Shown: positions 40,744 through 49,136 of the stretch, one piece after another
How positions within the stretch are numbered: position 1 is the stretch's first letter
Layout: each line of letters begins with the position of its first letter
Virus record (IMG/VR): IMGVR_UViG_3300043803_001519
Location: 1 to 53,318 of that record
Source of the DNA: a virus
Reading direction: 5' to 3' (one strand)
Length of the DNA stretch: 53,318 nt
Position numbers and translations under genes: made by a program
Notes under the pieces: model-generated
Databases searched by the model: none
What the model was told of the DNA's origin: nothing
What the model saw: only the letters and a program-made list of their open reading frames with translations

Positions 40744-41133
40744 TTAGCCCTGGTTCTCGTTGCCGCGGCCCTTACGGATGTAATGGACCGTGACGCGGAA
40801 CGAGCCCTGGCCGGCGGCAGCGCCGGTCGAGGCGTAGGTGAAGTCGAGCATGTCGGTCGCCGAGTACACGAAGCCCGTGATGGTCAGGGCAGTGCGCGCG
40901 GCGACCTTCAGGTCGATGTCATTGGCGTACCGGTTGGCAGAGCCACCGTCGCCGATGTCGAGGAGGTTGGTGGTCGAGTTGAACACCTGGGTCACCACGA
41001 TGTCACCGCCGATGACGATCGCATCGCCGGGGAGCTCGATCGCCGGGTTCACACCGGCGGCGAGATCGGCGTACGAGACGTCGACGTAGGCGACCAGCGG
41101 GTACTGGCGCTCGAAGTTCTGCTGGATGGACAT
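40744..41133 (-). CDS. putative capsid decoration protein
   Basis: A 129-residue all-beta protein (VAYVDVSYADLAAGVNPAIE; IVIGGDIVVTQVF; GSFRVTVHYIRKGRG) starting 18 bases after the major capsid stop, with AAGGAG upstream. The position directly after the capsid gene, the small size and beta content fit a capsid cement/decoration protein, though similarity to a specific family is not recognised. The pair is closed by a terminator. Confidence 0.55.
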   Translation of the reverse strand: MSIQQNFERQYPLVAYVDVSYADLAAGVNPAIELPGDAIVIGGDIVVTQVFNSTTNLLDIGDGGSANRYANDIDLKVAARTALTITGFVYSATDMLDFTYASTGAAAGQGSFRVTVHYIRKGRGNENQG

Positions 41134-41151
41134 GATGCTGTTCTCCTTCCC

Positions 41152-42276
41152 TTAGATCGCGGTGTCGACGCAGATGACGCCGAAGTCTTCGACGGCTGCA
41201 TCGATCTGCGACCGGAACTTCGGCTTCAGGAGGCCGAACATCTTGGCGATCGCGATGGCCTGCTGGTTGTCGTAGTCGAAGCCCTTCTCAGTCCACTCCG
41301 GCGCACCGAGATCGACCATGCCGAGCGCCTGAGCGCCGGCGAAGATCACCCGCTGACCGTCGACCGCACCGCCGCCCCACTTCTGGCCGTTGGGGGCGCC
41401 AGCAGTGTTGTAGACGTGGCGGAACTCGTGGATCATGAGGCCCTCGACCAGGATCGAGCTGGACGCGCCCGCGAAGAGCTCGTTGCTCGAGCCCCGCACC
41501 CCGGCGTTCCGGGCGTTCGCGAGGTAGTCCGGGTCCTGGCGCAGCTTGGCCATGCCCGTCGGCGTCATGAAGACGTGGTAGATCTCCTCGCCGCCAGCGC
41601 CCTTGATGCCGCGGAGGTAGCGCTCCTTGGCGTACGCCTTCAGGTCGACGAGCATCGCCCAGGTCGGCGTGTCGGAGGTCGTGAGGTCCGCGTTCGACGG
41701 GTTGTGGGCCGCACCGATCCGCAGGCCATCAGTGGCGTCCCAGCGGCCGTAGCGGTTGGCCGTCGGAGCCGAGACGTCCGCAGCGAAATCGAGCTGGAGG
41801 AAGCCCGAATTCGCAGCGCGCGCGGCGCCGCGGTTCGTCTTGTCGTACGTCATGCCCGACAGGGTGAGGAAGCCGAGCTGGTCCATGCGATCGGCCAGCC
41901 AGTAGGACAGCACGTCGCGGGACTGCTCACGGAAGGTGACGACCGAAGCCTGCTCGGCCATCTTGCCCTTGTGGCGGTTGGCCTGGCGGAGCTGGTCGAT
42001 CTGCACGACCAGGTCGTAGGCCTTGATCTCCTCTTCGTTGCCCTCGAGCTGATCGTCGCCAGCGACGCCGTCAGTCTCCAGGTCCGCGACGAGGGTGAGA
42101 ACGGCACGGGTGCCCTTCTCGGACTTGGTGAGCTCGGTGATCCGCTGAATCATCGAGTTGGGGCCCTTGCCGGTGAACTTCGAGAGGAAGCTCATGTTGC
42201 GGGCCTGCTTCCACAGGTCGCGAGACCATACGGTCTTCTGCTCCGTGGTCAGCGCGTTGAAATTTGTCTTGGACAT
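41152..42276 (-). CDS. major capsid protein (N4-gp56 family)
   Basis: A 374-residue protein. Motifs of the N4-gp56/DUF4043 capsid family are present: GDDQLEGNEEEIKAYDLVVQ with IDQLRQANRHKGKM, then SYWLADRMDQLGFLTLSG, and GLMIHEFRHVYNT, PEWTEKGFDYDNQQAIAIAK near the C-terminus. An HK97-like fold is expected. AAGGAGGGG precedes the ATG, consistent with high expression. The gene lies between two strong terminators, implying its own promoter or controlled read-through. Confidence 0.85.
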   Translation of the reverse strand: MSKTNFNALTTEQKTVWSRDLWKQARNMSFLSKFTGKGPNSMIQRITELTKSEKGTRAVLTLVADLETDGVAGDDQLEGNEEEIKAYDLVVQIDQLRQANRHKGKMAEQASVVTFREQSRDVLSYWLADRMDQLGFLTLSGMTYDKTNRGAARAANSGFLQLDFAADVSAPTANRYGRWDATDGLRIGAAHNPSNADLTTSDTPTWAMLVDLKAYAKERYLRGIKGAGGEEIYHVFMTPTGMAKLRQDPDYLANARNAGVRGSSNELFAGASSSILVEGLMIHEFRHVYNTAGAPNGQKWGGGAVDGQRVIFAGAQALGMVDLGAPEWTEKGFDYDNQQAIAIAKMFGLLKPKFRSQIDAAVEDFGVICVDTAI

Positions 42277-42438
42277 CCTACGCCCCTCCTTGGGGTTGAG
42301 GTTAAACGAACGAACGAGTCAGCCGTCTGTGCTCGATTTACCGCCCGATCACCAAGGCGTGGACCGTCTGTTCTCGGTGACGAGCCGGGCTCCCTGTATC
42401 GCCGGGCGCCAGTTGCGATGAGCGGATCCTCACAGAAC
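42277..42438 (-). promoter_or_regulatory. capsid leader region
   Basis: A gap of about 160 bases between the terminator and the capsid ATG. It contains an AAGGAGGGG ribosome binding site and a short CGAA tandem, but no convincing sigma70 hexamer pair. Since the capsid gene follows a terminator, a promoter of another type or a read-through control is expected here (inference). Confidence 0.35.
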
Positions 42439-42470
42439 AAAAAAGGGGCTGCCAATTGCTTGACAGCCCC
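42439..42470 (-). terminator. intrinsic terminator between scaffold and capsid genes
   Basis: On the minus strand GGGGCTGTCA and TGGCAGCCCC pair (one wobble) around AGCAAT, followed by six T. It is 30 bases after the scaffold stop and about 165 bases before the capsid start. Confidence 0.88.
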
Positions 42471-42499
42471 CAAGAAGGCCAGGTGGCCTTGGTAGTGCG

Positions 42500-43510
42500 T
42501 TACGCCGCGATGAAGTCACCGCGCAGGCGGCGCCGGGTCGACTCCGGCAGCGCGTCGAGCTCCTTGTCGGTCAGCTTCGCGACATCCATCTCGGCACTGA
42601 CGCCGGCCTCGTCGCCGCCGGCGCCTGCGTTGGCCAGGGTTGGCGGGGCCTTCTTGGCGACTGCGACCTTCGCCTTGGTGGCGTCCTTGCCGGCCGGGAT
42701 CGTCACGACCTTGCCCTTCGCCGGCTTGGTGTCCTCCGCCGGCGGAGCGGCCAGGCCGTGGATCTTGGCGATCGCGTCGATGGCCTTCTGCATCGCGGCC
42801 GGGGCGGAGTCGCCCAGGTTGAGGCGAGTACCGAAGTAGGCCGAGACCTCCTCAACCAGGTCGGGGCGGAATGCCTCCTCGTTCTTCGGGTCGAGGGCCG
42901 GGAAAGCCTCCTCCGCGGCGCTGACGATGCGGTCAATCTCCCGCTGGGTCTGCGCGGCCTGGGTCGTCTGGGTCGCCTTGGTGGTCGCCAGGGCTTCGTA
43001 GGAGGCGCGCTCAGCGGCCCGGATCTCGGCCCGGATCGCCTTCGCCTCGGTGGCCTTGCCGTCGAGCACGGCCTCCATGTACCGCTCCTCGGCGGCGTCG
43101 AAGTCGTACTCCTGCTGGCTACCGGCCTCGGCGGCCTTGCCCTCGCGGGTCAGGCGCTCCTCGAGCGCCGCGAGCTTCTCCTCGGCCGCCTTCTTGGCCG
43201 CGTTGACCTGGTCGAAGCGGCTCTTGGGAATGCTGAACTCGGCGGCCTTCTCGGGCTCCTTCGTGTCCGCTTCGGCGGCCGGCTCTTCGGCGGCTTCGGC
43301 AGTCTCCGGCTCGCCGACGCCGCCCTCCGCGGGCTCGTCGGCAGGCTCCGGCTCCTTGGCGACGGCCTTCTCGGGCTCCGCTGCCGGCTTGTCGTCCGCC
43401 AGATCGTTGCCGCGGTCGGCGTTGCTGAAGTCCTCGGCGTCGAGCTCGTCGGTCTGGCCGCCGAAGTCCTCGAACGTGGGAACAGTCAGCTTCTCGTCCT
43501 TGGGGGGCAT
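42500..43510 (-). CDS. scaffolding protein
   Basis: ATG 43510 (AAGGAG 5 bases upstream) gives 336 residues. The N-terminal 100 are very acidic and Pro/Glu/Ala-rich (EPADEPAEGGVGEPETAEAA). A long coiled-coil middle follows (FDQVNAAKKAAEEKLAALEE; RAEIRAAERASYEAL) and a basic/hydrophobic C-terminus ends LPESTRRRLRGDFIAA. This architecture and the position between portal and capsid genes are typical of internal scaffolds that shape the procapsid through C-terminal capsid contacts. Confidence 0.8.
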   Translation of the reverse strand: MPPKDEKLTVPTFEDFGGQTDELDAEDFSNADRGNDLADDKPAAEPEKAVAKEPEPADEPAEGGVGEPETAEAAEEPAAEADTKEPEKAAEFSIPKSRFDQVNAAKKAAEEKLAALEERLTREGKAAEAGSQQEYDFDAAEERYMEAVLDGKATEAKAIRAEIRAAERASYEALATTKATQTTQAAQTQREIDRIVSAAEEAFPALDPKNEEAFRPDLVEEVSAYFGTRLNLGDSAPAAMQKAIDAIAKIHGLAAPPAEDTKPAKGKVVTIPAGKDATKAKVAVAKKAPPTLANAGAGGDEAGVSAEMDVAKLTDKELDALPESTRRRLRGDFIAA

Positions 43511-43519
43511 AGTCACTCC

Positions 43520-45778
43520 TTACTTGGCTTTGGGTTTGGGTTTGGGTTTCTGGGCGGCTTTCTTGGCCGCGGCTTTCGCCTTCATCTCGGTCTGGCGCTC
43601 CTGGGAGTCGAGCTGAGCCTTGAGCTGCCGTTCGTTGCCAGCCGCCTCGACGCGCTTCGTCATGCTGCCGACCTGGGCCACGAACATGTCCTTCTGGTTC
43701 TTCTCGGCCGAGATCCGGAGGCGCGTCTGCATCTCGGTGCGCGACTTCTCCATATCGGCCGCGAACTTCTCCATGTCCATGCGGAGCTGCGAGCCGATCT
43801 TCTGCATTTCGAGCATCGGGGCCTGCTCCGCAGCGCCCGCCTGGGCCGCGGCGAGCATCGCTCGCGCCTCGTGCTCCATCGCCTTGGCCATCATCATACG
43901 CACGTTGGCCTCGGCGGCCTGCATCTGCAGGGCCTGCTGCTGGGCCTGCATCTGGAGCTCTTCCTCGCTCGGGTCCGCCAGGCCCTCGAGCGACTTGACG
44001 ATCTCCGCGATGCGGTCCCGCATCGGCATGCGGCTGTTCTTGACCACCATGTAACTGGGGATCGGGATCCCGCGGTCCCGCATCGCCATCATCTGCTCGA
44101 AAACGGCGTCCTGGACGACGTCACTGGTCTGCTGGGACGAGATGACGACGCCGTACTCGCCCAAAGTGAGGTCGTTGATGAGCTCGCCAGCGGAATTTCG
44201 CTGGTTGATGGCCACTTCCTCGGTGTATTCGTCACCCAGTTCGTCGTACTTGGTAACGTGGAGCACCCGTTCCTCGGTGTAGAAGCGCTGGATGAGGCCC
44301 AACATCGTCCGCGCGCGGATGTGGCGCGTCTTGGCGAGGTTGTCAAAGACGATTTCGAGCTGCGCGAGGCCGTTGGCGTTCTGCTGCTGGAGCGCGTCGC
44401 CAGAAGTCTCTCGCGTGACGATGCCCATCATGCCCTCGGGCACGCCAGAAATGGTCCGGAAGTGGAATTCCGCCTTCTGGCTGACCTGGGCGAGGCCCGT
44501 TGGGACCTGGTTGGGCTGGATTTTGACCGGTGGGTCAAAGCCTTTCTGGTACTCGAAGACGAAACCGGTCTTCGCGCCGTCGCGCTCGAGGTCAGAGCGG
44601 TCCATGTCGACGAGCGAGCCCGACTGGAAGATCCAGCCGGAGTTCGCCGTGGTGTTGACGACGTGGAGCTCCTGCGAAGTGACCTTGTTGAGCGTGTCCT
44701 GGGGCGAAAGCAGGTTCCGGACGACGCCAAACGGCTTGCCGCGGCGGAAATACGGGAAGAACGGCACGACGGTGAAGTCGTCGTACAGGCTCCAGTCGTC
44801 GTACAGGAGCACCTGGTCGGCCGTCACGGTCCAGCGGACGCGCCGCTCGACCTTGTCGATGACTGTCAGGCCGAAGTCCGCGGCGAACTGGGAGACCTTG
44901 TACTCCTCCCAGTCGTCCGGTACAGGCCTGGTGTCGCCGTTGATGAGGTCGACGAAGTGGCGCCGGCGGTGCAGCTTGCGGTGCTGCCGCTCGATGATCC
45001 GGACCTTCTGGATCGCGTCGCTCTCGTCCTTGTCATCGGGCACCGGGACCGTACCGAAGGTGCTCGTATCGCCAGCGAACGTCTGCCGGTCGTAGTCGAC
45101 CGAGTCGACGCCGAAGGAGTCGCGGCGGGCGATCTTGCGGACGTCGTCCGCCTTCGCCTTGCCGTACATCTCCTGGATCTCGTCGATAGTCAGCCAACGG
45201 GTGACGATGACCTCGGGCCAGGTCTCGGGGTCGTACTCGGCCCCGGTCGGGGGCAGGAGGACGTCCCTGGGGCTCAGCGCGGTCTCGCGGACCTCGCCGT
45301 AGATGTTGTCGCTGAAGTCGATCCGGATGTCGAAGAACCCGCGGTCCTCGATGATGCCATCCATGAACACCTGTTGTTCCACCCACTTCGACGTATTGTT
45401 GTCCTGGATCTGCTGGATCACGGACTGCAGGGCGGTGGCCACGTCTTCGGAGGCCCCGCCGCCGCGGGGGCGGAAGGCGATGTCCTGGCGGTTGGTGATG
45501 TGCTGCCCGAGGATCGCGTTGACCGTCGAGAGCACCATGTTGACGGTCTGGTGCGGTCGGCCCTCGGACTCGAGCTTGGAGATGTCGGCCGGATCCCACT
45601 GGTCGCCGACGTAGTACCGCTCGTGCTTGGCGGCTTCGCGGACGAATTCCAGGTGCCCGTGGTCACGGGCCCGGGCGTAAGCGTCCCAGTTGGCGTCGAC
45701 AGCGGCCTTCTCGGCCCCCAACGAGGCGGGCGTGGCCGGGGCGGCCTCTCCCTGCTTGAGGTAGTCGTATTTCGCCAT
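43520..45778 (-). CDS. portal protein (P22 type)
   Basis: A 752-residue protein. The portal-like start HERYYVGDQWDPADISKLES, TVNMVLSTVNAILGQH and the clip/stem region (GIVTRETSGDALQQQNANGL; IVFDNLAKTRHIRARTMLGL) resemble the P22 gp1-like family. The last 150 residues form a long Gln/Ala/Met-rich coiled coil (a barrel-like extension) ending in a Lys/Pro tail (KAAQKPKPKPKAK). It forms the dodecameric DNA channel and docks the terminase and adaptor. Four bases separate it from the terminase stop. Confidence 0.85.
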   Translation of the reverse strand: MAKYDYLKQGEAAPATPASLGAEKAAVDANWDAYARARDHGHLEFVREAAKHERYYVGDQWDPADISKLESEGRPHQTVNMVLSTVNAILGQHITNRQDIAFRPRGGGASEDVATALQSVIQQIQDNNTSKWVEQQVFMDGIIEDRGFFDIRIDFSDNIYGEVRETALSPRDVLLPPTGAEYDPETWPEVIVTRWLTIDEIQEMYGKAKADDVRKIARRDSFGVDSVDYDRQTFAGDTSTFGTVPVPDDKDESDAIQKVRIIERQHRKLHRRRHFVDLINGDTRPVPDDWEEYKVSQFAADFGLTVIDKVERRVRWTVTADQVLLYDDWSLYDDFTVVPFFPYFRRGKPFGVVRNLLSPQDTLNKVTSQELHVVNTTANSGWIFQSGSLVDMDRSDLERDGAKTGFVFEYQKGFDPPVKIQPNQVPTGLAQVSQKAEFHFRTISGVPEGMMGIVTRETSGDALQQQNANGLAQLEIVFDNLAKTRHIRARTMLGLIQRFYTEERVLHVTKYDELGDEYTEEVAINQRNSAGELINDLTLGEYGVVISSQQTSDVVQDAVFEQMMAMRDRGIPIPSYMVVKNSRMPMRDRIAEIVKSLEGLADPSEEELQMQAQQQALQMQAAEANVRMMMAKAMEHEARAMLAAAQAGAAEQAPMLEMQKIGSQLRMDMEKFAADMEKSRTEMQTRLRISAEKNQKDMFVAQVGSMTKRVEAAGNERQLKAQLDSQERQTEMKAKAAAKKAAQKPKPKPKAK

Positions 45779-45781
45779 GGG

Positions 45782-48781
45782 TTAGGACGCCATCGAGCTT
45801 GTCCGGCCGGAATTGGCCTTCTGTGTATACCCACTCAGTTTGGACCGCCAGTTCTTGTCGGCCCCGCGGCCCCGCTTCTTGCCCCGGTACTGGACGTCGG
45901 CCAGGATCTGGGCCAGCCAGGCGTCCGCGTCGACCCGGTCGGAGTAGACGCCGGTCGGGAACCGCAACAGCTCGTTGATGTGGTCGTCGGTCCAGAGGGC
46001 CCCCGATGGGAACAGCACCTCGCCGCGCGACATCCGGCCCTGGAGCGGCCTGGCGCGGGCCTCCTTGTTGCCGCGGTGGGTCGGCGGCATCTCCTCGACG
46101 GCGAAGCTGATCTTCTCCTCCCGGAGCCGGCGCTCGAGGTGGGGGCCGATCGCCATCGAGATCTGGCCCTTCTCGATGCCGAACCGGAGCGGTTTCCAGA
46201 CCCGGATGATGTCGATGATCTGCTCGACGATCTCGTCCGCACCCCACTGGCCGCGGCGCTCGTCGAGCATGTAGATCTTCTGGTCGAAGTCGAGCCCGGC
46301 CACCATGAGCACGGTGAAGCAGGCCGCGTCTTCCTTCGAGATGGCCAGGTCGCCCGACGCGTAGATGTCGAGCTCCTCCGGATGGCCGCCGTGATAGAAC
46401 CGGAGCATCGTCTTCTCGAAGTAGGCGCCCTCCTCGACGATCGGCGACTGCTGGTAGAGCGCCGCCCAGTCGCGCGGGATCATGGTGCGCTTCTTCTTGA
46501 GCAATTCCCCGATCGGGAACCGCTCCGGGTGCAGGGCCTCGCCCCGCTTCCGGTACGGCTCGTCGGCCGTCGCGATGGCAGGGTACGAGACAACCTGCCA
46601 ACGCTCGGCGTCGGCGGGCCAGATGCCGGTCTCCTCGTACTCCTTCTCGGCCTTGGCCTGGCCCTGCAGGATCCAGCCGGAGAGGTCGTCGTCGTGCCAC
46701 CTGGTGTTGTGGGAGACCAGGCCGTTCGCGATGAAGTTCTCGGTGCCCTCGATCTGAACATCAAAGACCTCGTGGGCGCCGGCATCCTCGATCGAGACCA
46801 GCTCAGTGACCGTGAAGTCTGAGGTATGCAGCCATGGCTTCGGCGGTGGCGGGAGACGATCTGATGCGCCCCAGGGTGACATTGCAGTCGTCGCAGAGAA
46901 GTCCGCGGACTTTGCCGGTGTCGTGGCAGTGGTCAACGCAGAGCTTTCCGCCCCAGTGCGAAGGTACATTGTCACCTGGCGGCTGACGGCAGATAGCGCA
47001 GCGCCCGCCTTGCTCAACCAGACGCTGAGCATACTCTTCGGCAGTGAGGCCATACCGGTGCTTGAGATGAGCCGCCCGACGAGAGCGCGAATTGGCCGAC
47101 GGAGGGCGATGCCCATCAGCCCACTTGCGCTTCTGGTAGTGGGACTGGCAGAGCCCGCGGCACTTGGCGGGCTTGCCGCAGCCTGGCTCGGCGCAGGCGA
47201 CCCCGCGCCACTTGCCCCACTGCCCTTTACGACCACGATTGTGTGGCCCGTACGAAGGTCTCTGGTCCGTACCCACTTCAGGTCTCCGTTCTCAAGCACC
47301 AGGAACGGGTGCCGGGCGTTGGCCCGCACGCTCGCGCCCGAGGCGGTGGTGAGCCGATAGCACTGGTCATAGCCGTTGCTGGCCCAATTGACGACCGCCG
47401 CCGTGCCCAGGCGGCCATCCCGATAGGTTGCGACGATGTCCCCGGGGCGAAGCGCGTCCAGACGCCGCTGTGCGCCATTCGGCAGCAGTACGGGCGTATC
47501 GCCGGTCATGCACTGAATGATCAGCACGCCGCCGCCGGGCGCCAGGCGGGTCGACGCCGTGGATGAGTACCAGCTCTTGGTCGAGGCCCGCGTCACGGCC
47601 GAGTCGGCCTCTTCGCGGTTCTTGACCGGGTCGTCGATGTTCAGGACGTGCGCGCCGCGGCCGGTGATCGGGCCGCCGACGCCGGCCGCCAGGAAACCGC
47701 CGCCGGTGCGGACGCCCTTGCTGTCGGAGATACCCCACCGCTCGAGGGCCTCGTTGCCCTTCATCACCGAGGTGTGCGGGAAGATGGCGCGGTACTCCGG
47801 CGTGCGGAGCAGCTCCTGGATCTTGCGCGAGAAGTCGATCTGCAGCGACTGGGCGTACGACGCCGAGATGATCTCGTGCTGGGCCGCCCGGCCGAAGTGC
47901 CAGGCAGGGAAGTACTGCGACGCGATCAGCGACTTGCCAGCCCGGGGTGGCAGGAACAGCATCAGCCGCGGCGAGCGGCCGGCGATGACGTCGTCAGAGA
48001 ACTGCTCGAGGCGCAGGCAGATGTCCTTGTGGACCCAGCCGGCCTTGTAGTCGCGCTCGAAGAGCTCGATGAACGGCAGCAGATGCCGCCGGGAGAGCTC
48101 GCGCCGGGCGAGCTCCTGGCGGGCCCGCCCTTCCTCGTCCTCCGGGTCGATGATCTTGGGCTCGGGCGGCGGTACCTGCCCGGCTTTGCGCGCGGCCCAG
48201 GCCAGCGCCCGCGGGCGGTCCCGGTGCGAGAGCTTGTAGAACGCCTGGCCGGTGTAGCCATCCGGGTCCTTGCCTGCCAGGGCAAGCTCCTGCAGGAAGT
48301 ACTCATTGCGCATGATCATGCTGCCGACAAACGCCTGCCGCATTTTCTCGATGCGCTCAGCCTTGCGTGCCGCGAGCTCGGCCTTGGCGGCGATCCGCTC
48401 GCAGTTGTAGCAGGTCCAGTGCTCCGTGCCATCCTTGTTCGTCGTGAGCAGCCCGGGGTGGAATTCCCCGCACTCCTCGCACTTCCGGACCATGGGCACC
48501 TGCTTGGCCCTGGTCTTGTAGTTGATCCAGAACAAGCCTTTGAGCAGCCGGGCGCCCTTGGTCAGCTTCGGGAAGGTGATCTCGAACGGTTCAGACGACT
48601 CCAGCGACGACTTCATCACCGGGCGGACCTTCGGCATACGCTTCTTCTCCGCCCGGTCGAGGGTCGGCCTCCGGGCGAACTTCGTGACCTTCTTCTTCTT
48701 CTTGCCCGCCTTCTTGCGGGTAGAGGGCCGGCGGGAGCTGGAAGACGGCGCGTCCGCCGGCGAGTCGGAGGAGTTCGTCAT
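45782..48781 (-). CDS. terL: terminase large subunit precursor, intein-interrupted
   Basis: A 999-residue precursor (about 730 after splicing). A basic N-terminal extension and a CEECGEFH...CYNC zinc-ribbon-like pair precede the packaging ATPase: Walker A LPPRAGKS (about 280), Walker B HVLNIDDP (about 380). The coupling motif GGGVLIIQ/TRWHDDDL is split by the intein. After it comes the RNase H-like nuclease with ASGDLAISKED (about 810), FGIEKGQ and DRVDADAW. It translocates and cuts phage DNA at the portal. Start ATG 48781 lacks a clear ribosome binding site; internal ATGs at codons 49 and 56 are alternatives. Confidence 0.85.
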   Translation of the reverse strand: MTNSSDSPADAPSSSSRRPSTRKKAGKKKKKVTKFARRPTLDRAEKKRMPKVRPVMKSSLESSEPFEITFPKLTKGARLLKGLFWINYKTRAKQVPMVRKCEECGEFHPGLLTTNKDGTEHWTCYNCERIAAKAELAARKAERIEKMRQAFVGSMIMRNEYFLQELALAGKDPDGYTGQAFYKLSHRDRPRALAWAARKAGQVPPPEPKIIDPEDEEGRARQELARRELSRRHLLPFIELFERDYKAGWVHKDICLRLEQFSDDVIAGRSPRLMLFLPPRAGKSLIASQYFPAWHFGRAAQHEIISASYAQSLQIDFSRKIQELLRTPEYRAIFPHTSVMKGNEALERWGISDSKGVRTGGGFLAAGVGGPITGRGAHVLNIDDPVKNREEADSAVTRASTKSWYSSTASTRLAPGGGVLIIQCMTGDTPVLLPNGAQRRLDALRPGDIVATYRDGRLGTAAVVNWASNGYDQCYRLTTASGASVRANARHPFLVLENGDLKWVRTRDLRTGHTIVVVKGSGASGAGSPAPSQAAASPPSAAGSASPTTRSASGLMGIALRRPIRALVGRLISSTGMASLPKSMLSVWLSKAGAALSAVSRQVTMYLRTGAESSALTTATTPAKSADFSATTAMSPWGASDRLPPPPKPWLHTSDFTVTELVSIEDAGAHEVFDVQIEGTENFIANGLVSHNTRWHDDDLSGWILQGQAKAEKEYEETGIWPADAERWQVVSYPAIATADEPYRKRGEALHPERFPIGELLKKKRTMIPRDWAALYQQSPIVEEGAYFEKTMLRFYHGGHPEELDIYASGDLAISKEDAACFTVLMVAGLDFDQKIYMLDERRGQWGADEIVEQIIDIIRVWKPLRFGIEKGQISMAIGPHLERRLREEKISFAVEEMPPTHRGNKEARARPLQGRMSRGEVLFPSGALWTDDHINELLRFPTGVYSDRVDADAWLAQILADVQYRGKKRGRGADKNWRSKLSGYTQKANSGRTSSMAS
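46706..47512 (-). other. intein in terminase large subunit
   Basis: Codons 424-692 of the precursor. Block A starts at Cys1 (CMTGDTPVLLPNG), and block B is VRANARHPFLV with the His (Thr replaced by Asn). The C-terminal blocks F and G are VFDVQIEGTENFIANG and LVSHN, with the terminal His-Asn and Thr as the +1 residue. Removal rejoins VLIIQ to TRWHDDDL, the conserved terminase motif III. The middle 157 codons in the terminase frame are low-complexity Ser/Ala/Pro sequence because they overlap a separate HNH gene. Residues for splicing are intact. Confidence 0.9.
46803..47276 (-). CDS. HNH homing endonuclease (endonuclease VII type) nested out of frame in the intein
   Basis: A 157-residue protein in a frame offset from the terminase. 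GTG start at 47276 with GGAG 7 bases upstream inside the Hint N-terminal coding region. That frame has a stop at 47292-47294, so it does not read through from upstream. The N-terminal half has a CxxxxxC/CQSHYQKRKW zinc-like element. The C-terminal half is the endonuclease VII core CAICRQPPG, LCVDHCHDTGKVRGLLCDDC and NVTLGRI. It ends at 46803 where the C-terminal splicing blocks begin. Likely the mobility endonuclease for the intein. Confidence 0.85.
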   Translation of the reverse strand: MGTDQRPSYGPHNRGRKGQWGKWRGVACAEPGCGKPAKCRGLCQSHYQKRKWADGHRPPSANSRSRRAAHLKHRYGLTAEEYAQRLVEQGGRCAICRQPPGDNVPSHWGGKLCVDHCHDTGKVRGLLCDDCNVTLGRIRSSPATAEAMAAYLRLHGH

Positions 48782-49136
48782 CGGATAGGGCCCGTAGTTC
48801 GTGCTTGTGGGTGTGCTCGTGCTTGATGGGCTCCGCGATGCCGTGAAGTTTCACGAGCTCGCGGACCGCCATCACCTGTTCGCTGGCGCTCTCGGCGTTC
48901 CGGTACGCCTGCATCAGCATGTCGTGGGCCTCTTCGCGCGTGAACCCGACGGCGCGCGCGGAGATGGCCCTACCGGAGTTGAGCGCGGCCTGGATGTCCG
49001 GGTTCCGCTCGACCTGGGCGCCGCTGGCGTAGCCGGCGATCGCGGCGGCGGCAGCGGCGGACTTGCCGGAGAGGCGCTGTTCGACGTAGAGACGCTGGCG
49101 GTCGGTCAGGCCTTCAAGCGCTGGCTTCAGATCCAT
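48591..49136 (-). CDS. terS: terminase small subunit
   Basis: ATG 49136 gives 181 residues. The N-terminal LTDRQRLYVEQRLSGKSAAA with AAAIAGYASGAQVERNPDIQ is the helix-turn-helix DNA-recognition domain of the small terminase family. A central helical oligomerisation region follows (MLMQAYRNAESASEQVMAVR), then a His-rich stretch (HEHTHKHEL). The last 60 residues (Gly/Glu/Pro) overlap the TerL start by about 190 bases in another frame, so either TerL starts later or the tail is genuinely overlapping. Role: recognises phage DNA for packaging. Confidence 0.75.
   Translation of the reverse strand: MDLKPALEGLTDRQRLYVEQRLSGKSAAAAAAIAGYASGAQVERNPDIQAALNSGRAISARAVGFTREEAHDMLMQAYRNAESASEQVMAVRELVKLHGIAEPIKHEHTHKHELRALSDDELLRLAGGRAVFQLPPALYPQEGGQEEEEGHEVRPEADPRPGGEEAYAEGPPGDEVVAGVV

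Noticed and set aside
42277-42438. A sigma70 promoter for the capsid gene (GATACA as -10)
   Set aside because: No acceptable -35 hexamer lies at a suitable distance.
42758-46822. A 1,354-codon open frame on the plus strand opposite the scaffold, portal and terminase genes
   Set aside because: It is antisense to three well-supported genes, rich in Arg/Leu/Val/Asp and Gly, and lacks motifs. Long antisense frames are expected in GC-rich DNA with strong third-position bias. The same applies to the long antisense frames at 16396-18591, 22989-24776, 34476-36584 and 4537-6846.
46803-47276. Treating the HNH domain as an ordinary in-frame part of the intein
   Set aside because: The offset from the terminase frame is 2 bases and the HNH frame is closed by a stop at 47292-47294. 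An in-frame fusion would need two compensating indels.
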